A stretch of 64,000 bases of DNA from Pedobacter zeae (GTDB lineage Bacteria; Bacteroidota; Bacteroidia; Sphingobacteriales; Sphingobacteriaceae), in NCBI RefSeq assembly GCF_014196715.1, contig NZ_JACIEF010000002.1, forward strand, positions 372,001 to 436,000, read 5' to 3'. The notes beneath the pieces are model-generated. The model saw nothing but the letters and a program-made list of their open reading frames with translations, searched no databases and was not told the origin of the DNA. Positions 41,497 to 48,643 of this stretch are shown in pieces. Both the position numbers and the translations under genes were made by a program. Each line of letters begins with the position of its first letter. Position 1 is the first letter of the stretch.

Positions 41497-42495
41497 ATGA
41501 GTACAGCAGCAACAGTCTTTCAAGACGCAATTATGCAAGTGTCCAAAAAATTTACTTACAACAAATTTGAGGGCAGAATGTCACGCTATAGCGTGTTACA
41601 GGCATTTTTGGATAATGCAGGTATGATGTTACCTGAATCAACTATCCAAAAACTTAGAACTGCAGCAGTTCGAACAACCAAAATCCCAGTGTTAAACGCT
41701 TATGAGGCAACGCTAATCAGTCAGCGTTCTTGTACAATTACGCCGGACGAACCAACCTCAGCATTCAAAACAATGTCGTGGGCTACTATTGGTTTTTCTG
41801 TTGGTATCACGCCATCGGATAGTGCAAATAACTACATTGATGCAGAAACTAATTTAGCATGGCAATTTGAGCAAGGTTGGAGATCTGTTTATTCACAGCT
41901 GGATAGCTTAGGTTACCAAACCTTAGAAACCAACAAAACAGGTGTTTTCCCATCGCCATTGTATGCAAATGCAAATGGTGCGTATCAAGTGCCTTTCACA
42001 CAAAAGCAGGATTTTTATAAAAATCTACCTGCCGTCATGCTAAGGCACGACTTTGACGGCCGTATTGTTGATATCGCAAACACTGAGGCAATGATCGATC
42101 CGGTTTATTTAGCGGCTCAGGGTGGTCAAAACGGCCAAAACCTGCAATATCAGGTAGGTAACATTGATTTCTATCGTTCAAACCGGGTGTTAACCGGGGC
42201 GGATGTTTTAGAAACTCATTATAATATGCCTGAAGGAGCAATTGGTATTTACAACTGGAATGATTGGGAGTCGCAAAATAAAGTGACCGTTCATCTTGGT
42301 AAGGGATGGGATTTGATCAGCGATCCGCGCTATGGTTTAACCTGGGGTGTTTTCTACGAAAACGATTGTCAGGACGGTAAATTCGTTAAGAAATGGAACA
42401 TCATCACCGATGTATCGTTCTTAACTGCTTATTCAAGTAATACCGATAGAGCAATCATAAAATCAGAAATCCTTAAGCCAGTAGTTGAGGCATAA
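41497..42495 (+). CDS. Major capsid protein candidate
   Basis: 332 residues, the position (after scaffold) and size of HK97-like capsid proteins. Sequence: MSTAATVFQDAIMQVSKKFT, SRYSVLQAFLDNAGMMLPES, FENDCQDG. Start ATG has a 5' leader with the TAMGGGACT hairpin; a strong terminator at 42524 follows, so it is its own transcription unit, fitting high expression. Fold cannot be proven from sequence alone. Confidence 0.72.
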   Translation: MSTAATVFQDAIMQVSKKFTYNKFEGRMSRYSVLQAFLDNAGMMLPESTIQKLRTAAVRTTKIPVLNAYEATLISQRSCTITPDEPTSAFKTMSWATIGFSVGITPSDSANNYIDAETNLAWQFEQGWRSVYSQLDSLGYQTLETNKTGVFPSPLYANANGAYQVPFTQKQDFYKNLPAVMLRHDFDGRIVDIANTEAMIDPVYLAAQGGQNGQNLQYQVGNIDFYRSNRVLTGADVLETHYNMPEGAIGIYNWNDWESQNKVTVHLGKGWDLISDPRYGLTWGVFYENDCQDGKFVKKWNIITDVSFLTAYSSNTDRAIIKSEILKPVVEA

Positions 42496-42523
42496 GATAT
42501 TTTTTTTCATGGTTTAGTTGTGG

Positions 42524-42554
42524 CGCTGGCCGTATTTATATGGTCAGCGTTTTT
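42524..42554 (+). terminator. Terminator after the major capsid gene
   Basis: CGCTGGCC / GGTCAGCG (one G-T), 10-nt loop, then TTTTTT. It lies 28 bp after the capsid stop codon. Confidence 0.85.
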
Positions 42555-42582
42555 AAAAAGTTTAATCCTTAAAATCAATAAA

Positions 42583-43011
42583 ATGAAAACATTATTATCA
42601 TTAACACTCGGGCTTTTACTTAGCATATCATTGTGTTATGCTCAAACGCCTAACTCCTTAAAAGACATGCTTTCTTCGCCAACTCACGCGGCTACCGATA
42701 CTGTTACCAATGCTGGTGTTAAATATCAAATTGCTGCAGTGCAAGGCTTTCAGGATGTTGTAACAATTCAAACGGTGATCACTAAGATATCTGGAACGGT
42801 TGCCGGAACGGTGATTATCCAGGGCAGTTTAGACGGCGTGAATTATACTACTATCGGTACTGATTCATTTACCGCTACAGATGTGGCTTCGCAATCGAAG
42901 AGCTGGTCCGTTAATCCATCAACATTTGCATATTACCGGGTTAGCTATACAGGAGCCGGAACAATGTCAGCCAAGATCAATAGTAAGCTGTTATTTAGAA
43001 AACGATCTTAG
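42583..43011 (+). CDS. Phage protein with signal peptide in capsid region
   Basis: 142 residues from the ATG at 42583 opening a Sec signal peptide (MKTLLSLTLGLLLSISLCYA). The mature part is beta-rich (VVTIQTVITKISGTVAGTVI, STFAYYRVSYTGAGTMSAKI), like a sandwich domain. A signal sequence is odd for a virion gene; it may be decoration protein, or a host-surface factor expressed with late genes. Flanked by terminators at 42524 and 43035, so it can be expressed alone. Confidence 0.65.
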   Translation: MKTLLSLTLGLLLSISLCYAQTPNSLKDMLSSPTHAATDTVTNAGVKYQIAAVQGFQDVVTIQTVITKISGTVAGTVIIQGSLDGVNYTTIGTDSFTATDVASQSKSWSVNPSTFAYYRVSYTGAGTMSAKINSKLLFRKRS

Positions 43012-43034
43012 TTTGCCATACATAAGAGAGGAAG

Positions 43035-43065
43035 GCCCCGCCCGAAAGGATTCGGGGCTTTTTTG
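43035..43065 (+). terminator. Terminator after the exported protein gene
   Basis: Stem GCCCCG / CGGGGC, loop 12 nt, then six T residues. Confidence 0.8.
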
Positions 43066-43088
43066 TTAACCACTAACCATAGAATAAA

Positions 43089-43310
43089 ATGCATATTCAT
43101 CAAAGTAAATTTACCCACGGCGATATCGTTTACCTTAAAACGGATCCTGAACAGCTTCAAAGAATCGTAACCCGATTATTCTTCAATCCAGGTATTGTGC
43201 TTTATGAATTAAGCTGCGGTACAGATGTTTCAACTCATTATGAAATTGAGATGACTACCGAAATTGATGTTAACCTACAGCTTGGCATCCAGGCTAAAAA
43301 ACTAAGCTAA
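43089..43310 (+). CDS. Small head-tail region protein
   Basis: 73 residues; KFTHGDIVYLKTDPEQLQRI resembles short SH3-like phage proteins (motif VYLKTDPEQ). Stop overlaps the next start by 1 bp. Confidence 0.55.
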   Translation: MHIHQSKFTHGDIVYLKTDPEQLQRIVTRLFFNPGIVLYELSCGTDVSTHYEIEMTTEIDVNLQLGIQAKKLS

Positions 43311-44596
43311 TGTATAATTCTGCCAAAATAAAAGAATGTCTTGCCGGTATTGTCGGCATAAGCCAGGTTTACGGTACTCAATATCCTACCTTAGATCCAA
43401 AGCTCACAACTGGGTTTATGTTTGATCTTCATGAAGTGCATCCGTTGATTGAAATGGAAAACTTAGTGAGTTCTTATCGTAGCGCCAAGCAGCTTGGTTA
43501 TTTGCAGTGGGATATTACAAAAACTTATTCTGCAAAAACGCGTGTATTAAAAGTTTCTACTGCTTACGAAAGCTTAACGGATAACAATACAGGTAACGAT
43601 CCGGCCATTGATACTGATAACTGGAAAGTTATTGATGTACTTAGTGAACAGTTACTTTTAAGCATAGATTCCAGTATTGATAAACTGGTGCAGTCAGTTT
43701 TTATTCAAAAGAAGATTAATTCGCTGGTAAAAACTATTGTCGATGACTTCCGGCTTTATGATGGACGGGGCGATATGACGAATAAAAACGCAAATGTAGG
43801 CCGATTTGTTGGATTCAAAATGATGCTTCACCAGGGGCAGGATTTGGTGGTTAATTTGCCGCGTATTTCCTTTCAATTTGATACTGAATGCCCGGATCTG
43901 AAGCTTTACCTCTATAATACTTCACAATCCGAGTTTGTGAAGGTTATTCCTATCAACTATAATCAGCGTGGTGTGGTCAAATGGTTTGATTTAAACGATG
44001 AAAACGCCATATCATTAGGAGCTTTTGCCGATGGTGATTATATCATTGGTTATTATGAAGAAGATCTTGCACCTGGTGCCCAAAGTATAAAAAAAGAAAC
44101 CAACCTTGTAGATCCTAAGCTTTGCGGTTCGTGCAATGGTGCAGATTACAAGCTTTTTGCCACCAGATCGAATTACCTGGATCTACAGCCTTTCTATGTA
44201 GATAATGCAAACCTTGCAGGAACTGATCTTTGGAATGAAGCGCATGAGGTGTACGTCGAAAAGAACAACTTTGGAATGAATATTCAATTTAGCGTTAACT
44301 GCGACCTTTCAGACTTTATCTGCAGGAATAAAATAGTATTCGCCGAAGCGCTTTCTTTGCAAGCTGCGGCCGATATCCTTAAACATATGCAATTTTCAAG
44401 CCTTGATAATCAACAGTTGCTTAAGCTTAAAAGCAATATCAACTATGCGTTGAATGGCAGTAAGGAGAATTACAATATTGGGCTATACAAAGAGCTTAGC
44501 AAGGCAATTGATGCACTCGACTTTGATCTTTCAAATTTAAACAGTATTTGTCTCCCATGCAATGAAAGGCCACAATTAGGAAGGAGGGTAATGTAA
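43310..44596 (+). CDS. Head-tail structural protein, unknown
   Basis: 428 residues, mixed fold with a Cys-rich stretch (DPKLCGSCNGADYKL, CDLSDFICRNK, SICLPCNE). Located between capsid and neck genes; size and place fit a large connector or adaptor protein of Bacteroidota siphophages. No family recognised. Overlaps the next start by 1 bp; AAGGAGG precedes that start. Confidence 0.55.
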   Translation: MYNSAKIKECLAGIVGISQVYGTQYPTLDPKLTTGFMFDLHEVHPLIEMENLVSSYRSAKQLGYLQWDITKTYSAKTRVLKVSTAYESLTDNNTGNDPAIDTDNWKVIDVLSEQLLLSIDSSIDKLVQSVFIQKKINSLVKTIVDDFRLYDGRGDMTNKNANVGRFVGFKMMLHQGQDLVVNLPRISFQFDTECPDLKLYLYNTSQSEFVKVIPINYNQRGVVKWFDLNDENAISLGAFADGDYIIGYYEEDLAPGAQSIKKETNLVDPKLCGSCNGADYKLFATRSNYLDLQPFYVDNANLAGTDLWNEAHEVYVEKNNFGMNIQFSVNCDLSDFICRNKIVFAEALSLQAAADILKHMQFSSLDNQQLLKLKSNINYALNGSKENYNIGLYKELSKAIDALDFDLSNLNSICLPCNERPQLGRRVM

Positions 44597-45051
44597 TGGC
44601 AACAACAGCAACCAGGACAAGTACCGGAACATCAAACTTTGATATTTCTAAAGACTTGCGAAGGATTTTTTCGGAAAGGTTGCGTGCCATCGGTTACAAT
44701 GAGATTTTAAAAGAATCAATTAAGCAACATGAGGCCGAAATAGCTGATCTCAATACCGAGCAGATGAATAAGGGTATTAAAGGTGATGGTACAGAGATAG
44801 GCGAATATGCAAATATTGCATACAAAGGCCGATTAAAGCCTGTCGATCTTTATGATACCGGTAGTTTTCATGAAAAGGTTTATGTTGAGCTTTATGATAA
44901 CGCAATGGAGATGAACAGCAAGGACAGCAAAACCGAAAAGTTAATCAAAAAATATGGCGAAGGCATTTTGGATCTGACGGATGAAAACGTGAGAAATACG
45001 GCCGAGATTGTTAAATCTACTATGATTGAAAAAGTAAGACAAAAACTATGA
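44596..45051 (+). CDS. Neck/tail-completion protein candidate
   Basis: 151 residues, helical (DLRRIFSERLRAIGYNEILK, ADLNTEQMNKGIKG). Position fits the tail-completion (gp10-type) class. AAGGAGGG ten bases upstream is a rare clear Shine-Dalgarno. Stop overlaps the next start by 4 bp. Confidence 0.55.
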   Translation: MATTATRTSTGTSNFDISKDLRRIFSERLRAIGYNEILKESIKQHEAEIADLNTEQMNKGIKGDGTEIGEYANIAYKGRLKPVDLYDTGSFHEKVYVELYDNAMEMNSKDSKTEKLIKKYGEGILDLTDENVRNTAEIVKSTMIEKVRQKL

Positions 45052-45644
45052 CTTATTCAAACCCAAATATTCTTGAGATCCCAAATCCTACAGGATTGGA
45101 TGTTGCTGTTGTTGAACTTCAAAAGGCTATCGCAGAGATTCCATACATAGAAAGATCGTTCGGCCGGGCAATGATCTTTAAAGAAAATATCAATGGCAAT
45201 GTGGTAACCTTGCCAAAGGTTTACCAGGGCGAAAAGGAATATTATAATCCGCTTCCAAACGGGAACTTTATTGCTTCAACTTTTATTTTAGCCACTGGAC
45301 CTGAAGAGTGCGAAGATTTCAGTCAATTTGAGGACAATTTTTTTACCCGAAAGGTTGCGCTCGTTTTTTGGGGAAATCTAAGGCAAATCGATCCAGCTAA
45401 AGATTACATATTCCTTGAAGAAATAAAGAATGATGTCTTGAATGCAATCCGGTACTGCAAGGGTTTTAAATCATATGACAGCTACATCGATGAAAAATAT
45501 AGTGAGGTATTCAAGGAGTTTACAAGCTACATCAGCAGCCAAAGCCGCGATACGTCGAATACTGAGATTGACACACAATACTTAATGTACCCTTATTCGG
45601 GGTTTAGAATGAACTTAACCTTAACCTACACACAACCATGTTAA
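45048..45644 (+). CDS. Tail-terminator-like protein candidate
   Basis: 198 residues, alpha/beta (EIPNPTGLDVAVVELQKAIA, FTRKVALVFWGNLRQIDPAK). The place, between neck and chaperone genes, matches tail-terminator genes. Family not established. Overlaps the next gene by 7 bp. Confidence 0.5.
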   Translation: MTYSNPNILEIPNPTGLDVAVVELQKAIAEIPYIERSFGRAMIFKENINGNVVTLPKVYQGEKEYYNPLPNGNFIASTFILATGPEECEDFSQFEDNFFTRKVALVFWGNLRQIDPAKDYIFLEEIKNDVLNAIRYCKGFKSYDSYIDEKYSEVFKEFTSYISSQSRDTSNTEIDTQYLMYPYSGFRMNLTLTYTQPC

Positions 45645-45889
45645 ACTACGTTATTTTACTTAGCCTTTTTACAATGTTTATTTTGTTGCTTGCTGAAAAA
45701 TGGAATTATTTTGAAAAATTTAGGATTTGGTTTAAGCTTGAGCCCTGCTTATTCTGCCATATTTTTTGGATCGGGTTCCTATTATCTGCTATCGCATTTT
45801 TTCCTTTAGAGGTGAAATTGTGGAAAGCATTGGTAATGCTCCCATGTTCAACTGCTTTAACGTACCTTATATACAGTCGACTCTCATGA
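45638..45889 (+). CDS. Small membrane protein in the tail block
   Basis: 83 residues with three hydrophobic segments (MLNYVILLSLFTMFILLLAE, FWIGFLLSAIAFFPL, LVMLPCSTALTYLIY) and a CxxC (EPCLFC). Unusual place for a membrane protein. Overlaps the chaperone start by 4 bp. Confidence 0.6.
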   Translation: MLNYVILLSLFTMFILLLAEKWNYFEKFRIWFKLEPCLFCHIFWIGFLLSAIAFFPLEVKLWKALVMLPCSTALTYLIYSRLS

Positions 45890-46308
45890 AAACAGTAACT
45901 ATAAACGAAACAGATATTGTTTTTTACAATTCTATCAAAGAAATGCCTGAGTGGAAATGGCAACTACTGCAGTCGATTCTAATGCAAAAGGAATATATTG
46001 GCTCAACCATGGCCGATGTTTCTAAACATCACCAAAAGTTTGACTTGTTTCTTAATTCAAAAATGTATGATGAACTTTTGGAAGAAAGAATAAATCTTAC
46101 ATTCTGTTTTAATGCCATGATTAATAACATCAGCATAAAAAGTAAAGCGCTTGTTTGCCTGGTACATTTAATCAATGGTGAAAAGGTAGATATTTCTTCC
46201 GATGATAATATAGAAGAGGTATACCAGCAACTTTTACACACCGATATCAGTACGGAATCAGTAGATCTTCTTTTAGAGGAATTAAAAAAAAAATTATTGG
46301 GGAACTGA
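45886..46308 (+). CDS. Tail assembly chaperone, short form (gpG-like)
   Basis: 140 residues from the ATG overlapping the previous stop (ATGA). Helical, with FCFNAMINNISIKSKALVCL in the centre. Near the 3' end a run of ten A (46284-46293) precedes an ordinary stop at 46306. A -1 shift at the run opens the next frame to 46658, giving the long form. Gene order with the tape measure downstream supports the gpG/gpGT model. Confidence 0.75.
   Translation: MKTVTINETDIVFYNSIKEMPEWKWQLLQSILMQKEYIGSTMADVSKHHQKFDLFLNSKMYDELLEERINLTFCFNAMINNISIKSKALVCLVHLINGEKVDISSDDNIEEVYQQLLHTDISTESVDLLLEELKKKLLGN
46284..46293 (+). promoter_or_regulatory. Putative -1 frameshift slippery run
   Basis: TTA-AAA-AAA-AAA-TTA: ten A residues, with the A-AAA-AAA heptamer in frame, the classic phage -1 shift site. 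The sequence TTATTGGGG and GC-rich bases follow. After slipping, the frame is open to 46658. Confidence 0.8.
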
Positions 46309-46658
46309 AATTCTACTTTCCTAATACAGTTCAGGACGATATCAATTTTTATGAAAACCTGCGAAACCTTAAGATACTTGAAATCGAACAAGCAATTGAG
46401 CCGACGGAGGAAAGGAAAGGGCGAATTAAGAATGTTGAGCGGTATTTTATAAATGAAATGAAACCGGTTAGGTTCAGAATTGAGAACGGAACCAATGTAA
46501 TTATCGAAAATGAAAAGAAATTCGAAAAGCTATGTGCATCATTGAGCGAAGCCGGAATGCAAGACGCCAGAAACCTTAGCATGTACGATTTTCGAATAAG
46601 AATGGAATATTTTGAAGATAAGGCCGAAAACTTAAAACAGAAAAAAAATGCAGATTAA
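46293..46658 (+). CDS. Tail assembly chaperone, frameshift extension (gpT-like)
   Basis: Extension in the -1 frame: begins IIGELKFYFPNTVQDDINFY, continues EIEQAIEPTEERKGRIKNVE and ends ENLKQKKNAD. No ATG start near the 5' end fits the open frame, which supports production by frameshift; the predicted fused product has 257 residues (45886-46658). Start coordinate here marks the first in-frame base after the slip. Confidence 0.72.
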   Translation: MIGELKFYFPNTVQDDINFYENLRNLKILEIEQAIEPTEERKGRIKNVERYFINEMKPVRFRIENGTNVIIENEKKFEKLCASLSEAGMQDARNLSMYDFRIRMEYFEDKAENLKQKKNAD

Positions 46659-47457
46659 CAGATTCAACTTTATAAGATGGTATTCTAACCAGGTAATGGA
46701 TGCTACTATCAACATACCCCGTTTGCCACAACGTCAAAATAAGTGCTACATGCCTGTTATTGCTATTGACGAACAGTTTTCTTTTTACATTAACTGCGAT
46801 ATCGCTTTTTCGGATGCAGACTTTACCAATTTAAGGCTTGATCTGGTTGGTCAATCACGAAGTTACACCAACGTTTCTACACTTATAAAAGATACTTTGC
46901 CAAATAGCGGAGGTTACAATATTTTTTGCAATGGCACTTTAACCGGGGTAGTTCCCGGCCAATATCAATTCGTTATAAGCAATACAGTTGCCAACACGAT
47001 CAAGTGCGTCAGCAATATTGTTAATGTAATGACTTCAGCTGCGGCACATGATATCACCGTATCTGTTTTGTACAGGAATTCAAGAAGTCGGAGTAAATTC
47101 AGGTATTCTGAAAATCCTACCTTTCAGAATAAAATCCGTTTGCATATTGGTTTGGTTGATTGGACAGGAGAAGGCAACTTAGATCAGTACCGGGAAGTAA
47201 GTACTGGCACGCTTCGAAATGAAAAACTCGAGCTTGATAGAAAGATTAAAATCAACACTTACTTCTTCGATGATGGCGCCCACGAGGCAATGACTGAGTT
47301 AGGGGTATGTGATAGTATTATTATAAATGGTGTGCTTTATCGAGCTAAAGGCATTTATAACCCTGGGATCCGGGAAGTTTCAAACGTGAGCAAAGGAGAG
47401 ATTGAGCTTTACGATGTAGCATTTAGCCAGATTAATAAGTATGGTACTATAAGTTAA
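46648..47457 (+). CDS. Tail protein, unknown
   Basis: 269 residues, beta-rich (VIAIDEQFSFYINCDIAFSD, GVVPGQYQFVISNTVANTIK). Start overlaps the chaperone extension by 11 bp. Placed between chaperone and tape measure genes; may be a tail tube or a baseplate part. Family not recognised. Confidence 0.6.
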   Translation: MQINRFNFIRWYSNQVMDATINIPRLPQRQNKCYMPVIAIDEQFSFYINCDIAFSDADFTNLRLDLVGQSRSYTNVSTLIKDTLPNSGGYNIFCNGTLTGVVPGQYQFVISNTVANTIKCVSNIVNVMTSAAAHDITVSVLYRNSRSRSKFRYSENPTFQNKIRLHIGLVDWTGEGNLDQYREVSTGTLRNEKLELDRKIKINTYFFDDGAHEAMTELGVCDSIIINGVLYRAKGIYNPGIREVSNVSKGEIELYDVAFSQINKYGTIS

Positions 47458-47463
47458 ATTGCT

Positions 47464-47471
47464 TATTTTTG
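47464..47471 (+). promoter_or_regulatory. -7 box before the 47477 gene
   Basis: TATTTTTG fits TAnnTTTG, only 5 bp before the ATG at 47477, so the mRNA may be near-leaderless. No clear -33. Confidence 0.4.
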
Positions 47472-47476
47472 ATTTA

Positions 47477-47743
47477 ATGTCTAAAAAGAAAAAAGCATAT
47501 ATTCCTACCAATGATTTGATGGCTGATGCTTTCGAGCTACTCTCTAAATCTGATAAATTTATTGTTATTGGTCAATATACCGATGAAGAGGGTAGGATTG
47601 TAAGCGAAATAAAGCACCAAACCAACGGAACACTAGATACAGCTCTTTATTTAAGAGATTGGAGCGAGTTATTAATGGAAAAAGCCGACCATCAAGATCA
47701 GCTTCGTAATATTTTAGATGAAAATGGTATTGACGGATTATAG
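47477..47743 (+). CDS. Accessory gene in the tail block
   Basis: 88 residues from the ATG at 47477; helical, acidic (DLMADAFELLSKSDKFIVIG, EIKHQTNGTLDTALYLRDW). It ends 6 bp into a convergent gene. With the two minus-strand genes after it forms an inserted unit between tail and tape measure genes. Family unknown. Confidence 0.6.
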   Translation: MSKKKKAYIPTNDLMADAFELLSKSDKFIVIGQYTDEEGRIVSEIKHQTNGTLDTALYLRDWSELLMEKADHQDQLRNILDENGIDGL

Positions 47744-48187
47744 ATACTTTGTTCTAAATATTTCGGCAATTAACATAGATGTTTTATTGTCAAGCTTTAG
47801 TTCTTGTATTAAATAGTCAATATATCGTGATCTACCTTCTAACTGTTTTGTAAATCTCAGCGTAAAGTCCAAGCAGCATATAAATATGGCTGCTTTAGAA
47901 TCCGATGATAAATATCCTATAGCTAGTTTTGTTGGCTCATGTATTCCGAAAGAAGACTGAATAGAAAAAAAACGTTTTATAGCAACAGAAGTATCAATTC
48001 CTTTTAGTATATTCTTTTTCTTAGAAAGCATAACTATATCACTAAGTTCAGATTGCCTCCATGTTGGATTAAAATTCAAACAAGTATATAATATAAACAA
48101 AAAAGCTTCTCCTTCTGAACGAAATGTAGAGTCATTAAGTACTCTTATTTCATTATCTTCACGTAAAAGATCTTCTATAAGTCCCAT
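47738..48187 (-). CDS. Accessory minus-strand gene, unknown
   Basis: 149 residues, helical; EGEAFLFILYTCLNFNPTWR and KAAIFICCLDFTLRFTKQLE resemble a small all-helical fold. Starts 2 bp from the lipoprotein gene upstream and overlaps the end of the plus-strand 47477 gene by 6 bp. It is transcribed against the late genes, so likely expressed in the lysogen. Function unknown. Confidence 0.6.
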   Translation of the reverse strand: MGLIEDLLREDNEIRVLNDSTFRSEGEAFLFILYTCLNFNPTWRQSELSDIVMLSKKKNILKGIDTSVAIKRFFSIQSSFGIHEPTKLAIGYLSSDSKAAIFICCLDFTLRFTKQLEGRSRYIDYLIQELKLDNKTSMLIAEIFRTKYL

Positions 48188-48189
48188 TA

Positions 48190-48528
48190 TTACGGTATTG
48201 TAACTGAAACTGTGGCAGGATTTCCGGATGCTTTACCTATATTTTCGTTATAATTTTTAACTATTCCAACTTCATAGGTGCCGGTTTTTGTCCCTCCATT
48301 TTGACTAGCTGTTAATGTTACCGTTTCACCAGATTTCAGTTCATATTCCTTGTCAAATCGCGATGTTGTATGAGTAATTCTTTCGGTAGATCTGTCAGAA
48401 ATTTGAATTGTTATTATAGCGCCGTTAGCAGCTACATTTGCATATAAATTAATATGGTTCACTGATTCCTTTTTGCATCCTAACAATCCAATTGTTAATA
48501 ATGCGAGCATTAATATTTTGTTTTTCAT
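48190..48528 (-). CDS. Accessory lipoprotein (minus strand)
   Basis: 112 residues, lipoprotein signal ending LLGC (Cys 18), then KKES. Mature part beta-rich (AANGAIITIQISDRSTERIT, TKTGTYEVGIVKNYN). A prophage-made surface lipoprotein on a lysogen-expressed strand is a strong candidate for superinfection exclusion. First gene of the two-gene minus unit. Confidence 0.68.
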   Translation of the reverse strand: MKNKILMLALLTIGLLGCKKESVNHINLYANVAANGAIITIQISDRSTERITHTTSRFDKEYELKSGETVTLTASQNGGTKTGTYEVGIVKNYNENIGKASGNPATVSVTIP

Positions 48529-48589
48529 TTTATAAAAGTGAAAATAAAATCCTATATAATCAAATTACGATAAGTAAAGATTAAATGCT

Positions 48590-48597
48590 TACTTTTG
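48590..48597 (+). promoter_or_regulatory. -7 box before the tape measure gene
   Basis: TACTTTTG, 47 bp before the ATG at 48644 and 5 bp before the leader hairpin at 48603, so the hairpin would lie at the 5' end of the mRNA. No TTTG at the -33 spacing. Confidence 0.45.
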
Positions 48598-48602
48598 AGT
48601 TC

Positions 48603-48619
48603 CAGCTACGGGACTGCTG
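48603..48619 (+). promoter_or_regulatory. Leader hairpin, TAMGGGACT family, copy C
   Basis: Stem CAGC / GCTG, loop TACGGGACT, 24 bp before the tape measure ATG. Confidence 0.6.
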
Positions 48620-48643
48620 ATTAATCACTCAAAATCACAGTCC

